A stretch of DNA of 32,447 nucleotides. It comes from CAKVLS01 sp045534265. GTDB lineage: Bacteria > Bacillota > Clostridia > Christensenellales > UBA1242. Shown in pieces: positions 22,946 to 29,792 of the stretch (positions are counted from its first letter, which is position 1; each line of letters begins with the position of its first letter). The translations under genes were made by a program, and so were the position numbers. The stretch is from NCBI GenBank assembly GCA_045534265.1, contig JAZSJH010000008.1, positions 1 to 32,447 of the forward strand, written 5' to 3'. The notes below the pieces were generated by a model that did not search any database, was not told the origin of the DNA, and saw only the letters and a list, made by a program, of their open reading frames with translations.

Positions 22946-24514
22946 ATGATTAAATTTAAGGCAAAAAGCATAGAAAACGTAGCCGAAAGAGCCAAAGAAC
23001 GTATGCTAGGCAAAAAAGAAGAAGGCGACAGAATCGGCATACTTGTATCAACTGACAACTTTTCTGGTGGCAGAAACTACGGTTTGAAGCTTGCATATAA
23101 CGTTCAAAATACAATTTTGAAAAACGGCTTTGAAACAGAAATCATTGCATTGCCAACAATCTGCGACAATTACAAAGAATTTACATCAGAAAACAACTTT
23201 ATCAATATATATAAAGACCAACTTGCAAGCATGGTTGAGCTAATCCTTACCGAAAAATCTTTTGACGGACTTGTAATTATCGCAAAAGGTATCTCATCTA
23301 AGATGGGCATGCTAAAAGGCGCAATCCGCAACAATATCCCAACTATAGTTTTTGGCGAAGGTCCTAGCACAAATGGAGATGGCAACACACTTAAAGATTT
23401 AACCATTATGGCAGGCAAAGTAGCAAGGGGCAAACTATCTTCTTTTGAACTTCAAGAGCAAGAGACTATGCAACTAGAATATGTTGGTGATGGAGCAAAT
23501 ATGAATAGCTCAAACCTACTATCAATAATGCTAGAAATCTTAGGTCTATCTGTATACGGCAATAGCACAACTTTTGCGTCAACTATTGCTAGAGAAAACC
23601 TAGCTGCAACCGTTGCAAAGACCATTACATCACTTACAAAGGACAGATTTAGCCCTAGAAAGCTAGTAACTAAAAAAGCGATAAACAATGCAATCGTTAC
23701 AAACTTTGCTCTAGGCGGCTCTACTATCGTTCTTGATTGCCTACTTGAGATAGCAAAAGAACTAGAGATTGACATTACATTTGACAAAGCATTAGCTCTT
23801 CAAAAAAATGTCCCTACTCTATTTGATACAAGCAGCAATAATATGACAGATTATGCAAAAGCCGGCGGAACTCTTGCCCTTGCAAAAGAACTTGCAAAAG
23901 AAAAACTAATTGACGAAAGCGTAAAGACATATACCAATAGCCCACTTAGCGGAATGCTTAAAGAAACAAAATCACAAGATGGCTTTACAGCTATTACAAA
24001 AGAAGCCCTTAAAGAAATGCGTGGAAATATTGCAGAACGCTACGGATTTATCAAAGCACAAAATATTCCAGAAATTCCTACCTTTGAAGGAAAAGTTAAA
24101 AAGTTTGAAAGTGATGACACTGCTGCTTATGCAATTTTATCAAAAGCAGTTAACCCAAACACAGTAATTGTTATCAAAAACCAATACAAAACTTTTGACG
24201 GCGGAAGAACTCCATCTCAAACAGTAAGAGCCTTAGAAGCATTTGAGCTTTTGGACTCAGTTGTAGTACTTACCGAAGGCAATATTCCAGACGACACCAA
24301 AGCTATGGTTATCGGCAATATTCTACCTTGCGGAGATGACGGAAACCTTAGAGTTTTGCAAGATGACGACACTGTTGAAATTGACTTTGTAAAAGGCAAA
24401 ATCAATGTAGATTTAACTGGCAAAGAACTAAACCAAAGAAACAAAAAGTACATCAAAGACCATTCTCAAAATCCACAATTTGTTAAACAATATCTAAAAT
24501 TACTTAGCAAATAA
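22946..24514 (+). CDS. IlvD/Edd-fold protein lacking Fe-S and Mg ligands
   Basis: This 522-residue protein follows the full fold order of dihydroxy-acid dehydratases (IlvD) and phosphogluconate dehydratase, but the active-site residues are gone. IIAKGISSKMGMLKG (111-125) replaces SNCDKITPGMLMA, so the cluster Cys becomes Gly115, the metal Asp Ile116 and the carbamylated Lys Ser117. GDGANMNSSN (181-190) replaces GSCSGMFTAN, with the second Cys changed to Gly183. LTEGNIPDDTKAMVIGN (442-458) replaces ITDGRFSGGT, which removes the catalytic Ser. GGSTIVLD remains. It cannot work as a normal dehydratase; a binding, regulatory or new catalytic role is inferred. It starts with AAAGGAG just after the SRP terminator and leads into the zinc-ribbon gene. 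Confidence 0.88.
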   Translation: MIKFKAKSIENVAERAKERMLGKKEEGDRIGILVSTDNFSGGRNYGLKLAYNVQNTILKNGFETEIIALPTICDNYKEFTSENNFINIYKDQLASMVELILTEKSFDGLVIIAKGISSKMGMLKGAIRNNIPTIVFGEGPSTNGDGNTLKDLTIMAGKVARGKLSSFELQEQETMQLEYVGDGANMNSSNLLSIMLEILGLSVYGNSTTFASTIARENLAATVAKTITSLTKDRFSPRKLVTKKAINNAIVTNFALGGSTIVLDCLLEIAKELEIDITFDKALALQKNVPTLFDTSSNNMTDYAKAGGTLALAKELAKEKLIDESVKTYTNSPLSGMLKETKSQDGFTAITKEALKEMRGNIAERYGFIKAQNIPEIPTFEGKVKKFESDDTAAYAILSKAVNPNTVIVIKNQYKTFDGGRTPSQTVRALEAFELLDSVVVLTEGNIPDDTKAMVIGNILPCGDDGNLRVLQDDDTVEIDFVKGKINVDLTGKELNQRNKKYIKDHSQNPQFVKQYLKLLSK

Positions 24515-24531
24515 TATTTTTAGGAGTGCCA

Positions 24532-25422
24532 ATGAAAATTTCACTTAAATGCGATAGCTGTGGAGCAACTCTAAATCCTGTAGAAAACGAAAAAGACACC
24601 TACATCTGCTCCCACTGCGGTCACAAACAACTTGTCAAAGAAGACCAAGTTCATATTCATCAAAACGTTATTAAGACTGTATATTCAAACAAACCTGAGT
24701 TTGAAGAATATTTAGAAAAATCAAAAACCTTTGTTTCACTTAAAGAATATGACAAAGCGATTGATGTTCTAAATGACGCAATCAAAGACACGCCAGCCGA
24801 CTATCGTGGTTGGTGGTACCTTGCCAATGTATATATGACAATGTACAAAGACTCTCTAAACATCAAAAACTTTGATTCTTCTGACACTTGCGAAGACGAA
24901 ATTGATGAAAACATAGACAAAGCAATGACACTAGCAACAGATGAAGAAAGAAGATTAATTGTCAAAGGCTACCAAGACTGGCAAAAAGAAGTAGAAAAAA
25001 AGCTAGCTGCTTTTGAGAAGAAAAAGTATGGCAAAAACACATACGTTGAAGCCAACTATAAAAAAAGCATTTTACCGATTGAAGTTAAGTTTTACGGAAT
25101 AATATCACTACCTATCATAGTATTTATAATAACCCTTATTATCAATGTAAAACTAACATATATCATAGGTCTATCTGCATTTGCAGTACTTGCCCTTGTA
25201 TCACTATTCCTTGCAATCAAATACGCAACTCAACTAACTCTAAAACGCGAAATCAAAAAATATCGACTTATCGGTGTTGACGAACTAAAAACAAATCTAA
25301 ACTATGACGAAAACAACAAGTTTAGACGCAAGAGCGTAATGAAAAGCGTAAAAGAACTAATACAGCAAAGAGACCTTTTAGGCTACGAACTAAAGTACGG
25401 TAGAATAATCAAAAAGAATTAG
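24532..25422 (+). CDS. Zinc-ribbon protein with helical middle and two membrane segments
   Basis: This 296-residue protein begins with a zinc ribbon whose cysteines lie at C7, C10, C26 and C29, in CDSCGATL and CSHCGHKQL. A helical middle region follows (about 45-170), with a TPR-like pair YDKAIDVLNDAIKDTPADYR. Two membrane segments lie at about 188-207 and 211-232, and a basic cytoplasmic-type tail follows. The combination is common in uncharacterised Bacillota proteins and suggests a membrane-tethered scaffold. The ATG at 24532 is preferred because the ribosome binding site TAGGAG overlaps a GTG two codons earlier. It begins 17 bases after the IlvD-fold gene and is probably in the same transcript, so the two may act together. 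Confidence 0.8.
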   Translation: MKISLKCDSCGATLNPVENEKDTYICSHCGHKQLVKEDQVHIHQNVIKTVYSNKPEFEEYLEKSKTFVSLKEYDKAIDVLNDAIKDTPADYRGWWYLANVYMTMYKDSLNIKNFDSSDTCEDEIDENIDKAMTLATDEERRLIVKGYQDWQKEVEKKLAAFEKKKYGKNTYVEANYKKSILPIEVKFYGIISLPIIVFIITLIINVKLTYIIGLSAFAVLALVSLFLAIKYATQLTLKREIKKYRLIGVDELKTNLNYDENNKFRRKSVMKSVKELIQQRDLLGYELKYGRIIKKN

Positions 25423-25446
25423 AAAAGTATTTCTAATTCTTTTTTT
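25413..25446 (+). terminator. Terminator of the IlvD-fold/zinc-ribbon operon
   Basis: AAGAATTAGAAA (25414-25425) pairs with TTTCTAATTCTT (25430-25441) around a 4-base loop and is followed by T. The stem includes the TAG stop codon. Confidence 0.88.
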
Positions 25447-25475
25447 GTGCCCCTATCAAATTTAGATATATCAAA

Positions 25476-25508
25476 CAAAAAAGAGCGGTTTTTCTCCACT
25501 CTTTTTGT
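25476..25508 (-). terminator. Terminator of the trxB-glmM-ung operon
   Basis: AAAAAGAG (25478-25485) pairs with CTCTTTTT (25499-25506). On the minus strand the stem is followed by TTTTGTTTGA, just beyond the ung stop codon. Confidence 0.75.
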
Positions 25509-25509
25509 T

Positions 25510-26181
25510 TTACACATTTTCTATTTGCCAGTCGATAGGCGTTTTGCCAATTGATTTTAGATAATCATTGGTTTTGCTAAATGGTTTTGAGCCAAAAAAG
25601 CCCTTGTATGCACCAAGTGGGCTTGGGTGTGATGATGCTATGATATGATGTCTTGAAAGGTCTATACCTTTGACAATATCTTTAGCGCCATTACCCCAAA
25701 GGATAAACACAATAGGTTCTTGTCTTTGAGCAAGCAGCTCTATTATTCTGTGAGTTAGGTTTTCCCAGCCCATACCTTTGTGGCTGTAGGCTTGCCCTGC
25801 TCTAACAGTTAATACACTATTTAGAAGAAGCACCCCTTGCTTTGCCCATTTTGTAAGGTTGCCGTTGTTTGGGATATAACAACCAAGGTCGTCTTTTAGT
25901 TCTTTATATATGTTAACAAGGCTTGGCGGCGGAGCTACTTTTTCTACCGAAAAGCAAAGACCGTGCGCTTGACCTTCGTTAATATATGGGTCTTGACCAA
26001 TAATTACTACTTTTACATCATCATATTTAATAAGGTTTAGAGCATTAAAAACATTTTCCGCTTTGGGATAAATTGTTCTTTCGTTATACTCTTTTTTCAA
26101 AAACTCTTGAAGTGATTTGAAATAATCTTTGTTCCACTCATCTTTCAATAGTTCGTACCAATTTTTTGTGATGTAAAACAT
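25510..26181 (-). CDS. ung: Uracil-DNA glycosylase, family 1
   Basis: This 223-residue enzyme removes uracil from DNA as the first step of base excision repair. The water-activating motif reads GQDPYINEGQAHGLCFSV (from G62), with catalytic Asp64 and Tyr66 kept; the usual His of GQDPYH is Ile67. The C-terminal DNA-binding loop SSHPSPLGAYKGFFG and its catalytic His are intact. The length is normal. It is the last gene of trxB-glmM-ung, 15 bases after glmM, with AAGGAG upstream. Confidence 0.96.
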   Translation of the reverse strand: MFYITKNWYELLKDEWNKDYFKSLQEFLKKEYNERTIYPKAENVFNALNLIKYDDVKVVIIGQDPYINEGQAHGLCFSVEKVAPPPSLVNIYKELKDDLGCYIPNNGNLTKWAKQGVLLLNSVLTVRAGQAYSHKGMGWENLTHRIIELLAQRQEPIVFILWGNGAKDIVKGIDLSRHHIIASSHPSPLGAYKGFFGSKPFSKTNDYLKSIGKTPIDWQIENV

Positions 26182-26196
26182 AGTTTTCTCCTTCGT

Positions 26197-27507
26197 TTAT
26201 AATATGCTGTAAATATTTTCTTTTATTTGGTCAATTATCTTATTTATTATATCTTCGCTTGCGCCTTCGGCCATTATTCGCAATTTATTTTCTGTTCCAG
26301 ATGGCCTAACTACAATGCGATAGTCTTTATAACTATTTTTTAATTCTATCAACTGACTTTCAAAAATTTTATTAGTAGCAAAGCTTTCTTTTGCCTTTTT
26401 TGAGCAGTCGATATTGACTATTTTTTGTGGTAAATTTTTTATTTTCTTAAAATCTTCTATGTTGCACGCATTAAGAAGAACTAAAGCTGTCAAAACTCCA
26501 TCTCCGGTATTTGTATAGCGTTTTGCAATTATATGTCCTGCCTTTTCTCCACCTAACGAATAACCATTTGCGTTTAGTTTATCCACAATATATTTGTCGC
26601 CAACATCTACACGAACAAGGTCTATATCTTCTGCCATTAGCGCCCGCTCTAGCGCCATATTAGTCATAGATGTCCCAACAACAGTGTTTTTGTTTAGTGT
26701 TTTTTGTTTTTTGAAAGATAGTGCTAGGTTGTACAAAATATCATCACCATCTAGCATTTCTCCCTTATTATTTATTGCAATTACCCTATCTCCGTCACCA
26801 TCAAAAGCAAAGCCAATATCCACGCCGTTATTTACTACAAAATCTCTAAGCGACCCTGTATCTGTCGCACCACATTCTTGGTTTACTTTTTTGCCGTTTT
26901 GACTTGTGTTAATAAAATATACATTTTTGAAATTGTTATCAAAAAGCTTAGTCAATATTCTATACGAAACACCATTTGCGCAATCAAACGCAACAGATAT
27001 ATCAAAAGACTTGTCTTTTATCAAACTTTTAAGATAATTTATGTATTTTTGAGTAAGCCCATATTTTATGCTGAACTTACCGCATTTTGAGTTTTTGTCT
27101 AGCGAAAAATTACTTAGATTTTTGTAAATATGAGTTAACTTTTTCTCATCAATCACACCTAATTTTTCGCCATTTGACTTAAAAATTTTTATGCCATTAT
27201 ACTCAAAACTATTATGACTTGCCGTAATCATCACCCCACAATCAAAATCGCCGTGACGGGTTATATACGACAAACAAGGGGTTGTAACAAGCCCCATATA
27301 TATTACATTTGCTCCCATAGATGTAGCACCACTAACAAATGATGTCAGCAGCACATCACTGGAAATCCTTGTGTCTTTTGCAATTAAAATATTCTTTTCC
27401 GCTTTTGTATATATAGCGAGCGCCCTACCTATATCAAAGGCAAGTTGTGGAGTTATCTCTACCCCATACACACCACGCGCGCCATCGGTTCCAAATATTT
27501 TTTGCAT
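26197..27507 (-). CDS. glmM: Phosphoglucosamine mutase
   Basis: This 436-residue enzyme converts glucosamine-6-phosphate to glucosamine-1-phosphate for the UDP-GlcNAc, peptidoglycan and teichoic acid pathways. It starts IFGTDGARGVYGVEITPQLA, as GlmM does. The phosphorylated Ser97 lies in TASHNSFEYNG, the metal loop is FDGDGDR (235-241), the sugar loop is GGEKAGHI and the phosphate-binding loop is RPSGTENKLRIMAE. It begins 8 bases after trxB, so expression is tied to that gene. Phosphomannomutase is the main alternative, but the GVYG and TASHNS context fits GlmM best. Confidence 0.95.
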   Translation of the reverse strand: MQKIFGTDGARGVYGVEITPQLAFDIGRALAIYTKAEKNILIAKDTRISSDVLLTSFVSGATSMGANVIYMGLVTTPCLSYITRHGDFDCGVMITASHNSFEYNGIKIFKSNGEKLGVIDEKKLTHIYKNLSNFSLDKNSKCGKFSIKYGLTQKYINYLKSLIKDKSFDISVAFDCANGVSYRILTKLFDNNFKNVYFINTSQNGKKVNQECGATDTGSLRDFVVNNGVDIGFAFDGDGDRVIAINNKGEMLDGDDILYNLALSFKKQKTLNKNTVVGTSMTNMALERALMAEDIDLVRVDVGDKYIVDKLNANGYSLGGEKAGHIIAKRYTNTGDGVLTALVLLNACNIEDFKKIKNLPQKIVNIDCSKKAKESFATNKIFESQLIELKNSYKDYRIVVRPSGTENKLRIMAEGASEDIINKIIDQIKENIYSIL

Positions 27508-27515
27508 ATACTTTC

Positions 27516-28436
27516 CTATTTAGATGTTTTTATATATTGGAAAGCAGCAGTAGCAGCTATTGCCCCATCACTACAAGCAGTTACAATTTGTCTTAGTGGT
27601 GTATTACGAATATCTCCCGCAACATACACACCATCAACATTAGTTTTCATTTTTTCGTCAGATAAAATATATCCATTTTCGTTGCAAGCAACGGCTTTGT
27701 CAATAACTTCTGTGTCAGGACCTCTACCTATTGACACAAACAGTCCATCAATTTTTAGCGAAGATGTAGTTTTGTTAGGGATATTTTCTACAATTATGTT
27801 TTCTAAACGCTCTTTTCCTTCCACTTTGTTTACTTTGCTACACAAAACAAGTTCGATATTTGGTTGGCTTTTTACTTGCTTAACCAAAATATCATCACCC
27901 CTAAACTCATCTCTTCTATGTATTAGATATACTTTACTTGCAATGTTTGACATATAAACAGCATCTTCAAGTGCAGAGTTGCCCCCACCAACTACCGCAA
28001 CAGTTTTGCCTTTGTACAAATTACCATCACAAGTAGCACAATAACTAATGCCTTTGCCAAAAAATTCCTTTTCGCCTTCGGCAGATAGCTTTCTAGTTGC
28101 TGCCCCTAAACATATTATGACAACTCTTGCCTTATATGTTCCTGTAAATGTCTTAACAATTTTAATTTTATCACTAAAATCAGTAGCCGTTACTTCTTCA
28201 AACACAGCTTCAACGCCAAGGTTTACTGCGTGTTCAAACATACGGTTTGCAAGGTCTGGACCTTCGATTTTTTCAAAGCCAGGATAGTTGCAAACTTCGC
28301 TTGTTATAGCAACAGCCCCGCCCGGGATATTTTTTTCTAGCATCAAAACAGAAAGTCCTGCTCTTCTTGCGTATATGCCTGCAGTAAAAGCCGCAGGCCC
28401 GCCACCGATTGTTATAATATCATATATCTTTTCCAT
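27516..28436 (-). CDS. trxB: Thioredoxin reductase
   Basis: This 306-residue flavoprotein reduces thioredoxin with NADPH. It has the FAD loop IITIGGGPAAFTAGIYARRAG (8-28), the redox-active pair CATC (C133-C136) in ISYCATCDGNLY, the NADPH loop VVGGGNSALEDAVY and the FAD-binding end VYVAGDIRNTPLRQIVTACSDGAIAA. The ATG at 28434-28436 follows AAGGAG, and I prefer it over a frame 11 codons longer. As first gene of trxB-glmM-ung it links thiol balance to wall-sugar supply and repair, but this pairing may only reflect gene packing. Confidence 0.96.
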   Translation of the reverse strand: MEKIYDIITIGGGPAAFTAGIYARRAGLSVLMLEKNIPGGAVAITSEVCNYPGFEKIEGPDLANRMFEHAVNLGVEAVFEEVTATDFSDKIKIVKTFTGTYKARVVIICLGAATRKLSAEGEKEFFGKGISYCATCDGNLYKGKTVAVVGGGNSALEDAVYMSNIASKVYLIHRRDEFRGDDILVKQVKSQPNIELVLCSKVNKVEGKERLENIIVENIPNKTTSSLKIDGLFVSIGRGPDTEVIDKAVACNENGYILSDEKMKTNVDGVYVAGDIRNTPLRQIVTACSDGAIAATAAFQYIKTSK

Positions 28437-28571
28437 AATTACTCCTTGTAAGTAGTATATAACAAACAACCAAAATCTTAAAACAATTTTTGAAAGGTTT
28501 TGAAAAAAGATTTGTTAATGGTTTTTTGAAAAAATATTTTTTAATATCCCCGCAGCTAAGATTATCAAAAC

Positions 28572-28604
28572 AAAAAAAATACTCGCAAATATTTGCGAGT
28601 ATTT
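28572..28604 (-). terminator. rplM-rpsI terminator
   Basis: AAATACTCGCAAA pairs with TTTGCGAGTATTT, and on minus the stem is followed by T-rich sequence. It lies 20 bases after the rpsI stop. Confidence 0.85.
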
Positions 28605-28623
28605 CAAAATTACAATTGTAAGA

Positions 28624-29058
28624 TTATCTCTTGCTGAATTGTGGAGCTTTACGAGCTTTCTTAAGACCGTATTTTTTACGTTCTTTCATTCTGCTGTCTC
28701 TAGTTAAAAATCCTGCTTTTTTAAGTTCAGCTTTGTAAGTTTCGCTTTGATCAACAAGTGCTCTTGCGATAGCTTGTCTAATAGCGCCAGCTTGACCTGT
28801 GAAACCGCCACCTTGTACATTTACAAATACGTCAAATTTGTCAAGAGTGTTTGTAAGTGTAAGTGGTTGACGAACGATAAGTTTAAGAGTTTCTAGATCA
28901 AAGTATTCTTCGATATCTCTTTTGTTGATAGTGATTTTACCGCTACCAGTAACGATTCTTACTCTAGCGATAGATTTCTTTCTTCTACCAGTTAGGATAG
29001 TAGCAGCTGGTTTTTTAGCTTTTGCTGCTTTCTTTGTTGCTTTTACTTCTTCTGCCAT
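28624..29058 (-). CDS. rpsI: 30S ribosomal protein S9
   Basis: This 144-residue protein binds the 3' major domain of 16S rRNA, and its C-terminal tail reaches the P-site tRNA. The core GRRKKSIARVRIVTGSGKITIN, LTNTLDKFDVFVNVQGGG and RQAIARALV match S9, and the tail KKARKAPQFSKR ends in the usual Lys-Arg. About 20 residues rich in Ala and Lys extend the N-terminus. It overlaps rplM by one base (TAATG), the standard bacterial pair. Confidence 0.98.
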   Translation of the reverse strand: MAEEVKATKKAAKAKKPAATILTGRRKKSIARVRIVTGSGKITINKRDIEEYFDLETLKLIVRQPLTLTNTLDKFDVFVNVQGGGFTGQAGAIRQAIARALVDQSETYKAELKKAGFLTRDSRMKERKKYGLKKARKAPQFSKR

Positions 29059-29501
29059 TATTCTCTAACTCCTTTTAGAACGATAAGTTCTGGTTTTTGA
29101 GCTTCGTGACCATGGTTAGCATCTTTATAAACTTTAAGTTTTTTAGCCATGCTTCTACCTAGGCTGTTTTTTGGTAGCATACCTTTAACAGCTAGTGTTA
29201 CTACATAGTCAGATTTTTCTGCAAGAAGTTTATCATATCCTTCTTCTTTCATACCACCAACATAACCTGTGTGATGATAATGTTTCTTTTGTTCCAATTT
29301 TTTACCAGTCAAAACAACTTTGTCGCTGTTTATAACGATAACGTGATCCCCAGTGTCAACGTGTGGAGTAAATTCTGGTTTATTCTTACCTCTCAAAATT
29401 GTAGCAACTTGAGCAGCAAGTCTTCCTAGAGGCATATTAGTTGCATCTACGATATACCATTTACTTTCCACTGATTGAGGTTTTGCCATATATGTTTTCA
29501 T
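29058..29501 (-). CDS. rplM: 50S ribosomal protein L13
   Basis: This protein of about 147 residues, an early assembly protein of the 50S subunit, has WYIVDATNMPLGRLAAQVA, GKNKPEFTPHVDTGDHVIVIN and VKGMLPKNSLGRSMAKKLKVY as expected. The ATG at 29499-29501 is used; the earlier frame start is a TTG within the GGAGG ribosome binding site. It is followed by rpsI and preceded by a strong promoter and a 100-base leader. Confidence 0.98.
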   Translation of the reverse strand: MKTYMAKPQSVESKWYIVDATNMPLGRLAAQVATILRGKNKPEFTPHVDTGDHVIVINSDKVVLTGKKLEQKKHYHHTGYVGGMKEEGYDKLLAEKSDYVVTLAVKGMLPKNSLGRSMAKKLKVYKDANHGHEAQKPELIVLKGVRE

Positions 29502-29519
29502 AAAAACTATTTCCTCCAA

Positions 29520-29602
29520 CGAAATGTAAATTAAAATTATTTATTTTTTGTTTTCAACTGTTGACAAGCGAGGGGCTAGTTCGCAAATCTACACTTTACG
29601 AC
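29520..29602 (-). promoter_or_regulatory. Untranslated leader of rplM-rpsI (candidate r-protein leader)
   Basis: The transcript has about 100 bases before the ATG and holds a GCGA-loop-TCGC hairpin (GCGAACTAGCCCCTCGC) followed by TGTCAACAGTTG. L13 leaders are known to control this operon in some Bacillota by binding the protein. This leader may be one, but I cannot match its consensus with certainty. Confidence 0.4.
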
Positions 29603-29608
29603 CTAGAT

Positions 29609-29637
29609 ATTATAATATCAAATATATATAATGTCAA
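29609..29637 (-). promoter_or_regulatory. rplM-rpsI promoter
   Basis: On the minus strand TTGACA and TATAAT are perfect consensus boxes with 17 bases between them, which fits high expression. The region 29638-29746 beyond it holds nothing I can support. Confidence 0.9.
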
Positions 29638-29746
29638 GGCTTTTTTGCAATTTTTTCAAGAAAAATAACATAAAACTCCGCCGTGTGTGTAATACCCCAA
29701 AATCCACCTATTTACCCGCTTTCCCCTGCCCTGTGATTGCTTTTAC

Positions 29747-29784
29747 AAAAAAAAAGAGTGGCCTTTATCCCCACTCTTTTTTTG
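29747..29784 (-). terminator. Terminator of the esterase lipoprotein gene
   Basis: AAAAAGAGTGG (29751-29761) pairs with CCACTCTTTTT (29771-29781). On minus the stem runs into T-rich sequence just past the stop codon of the large lipoprotein. Confidence 0.85.
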
Positions 29785-29792
29785 ATACTTTA

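Noticed and set aside
27445..27957. 170-residue plus-strand frame opposite trxB and glmM
   Set aside because: It is a shadow frame. It crosses two confident minus-strand genes and has no start signal.
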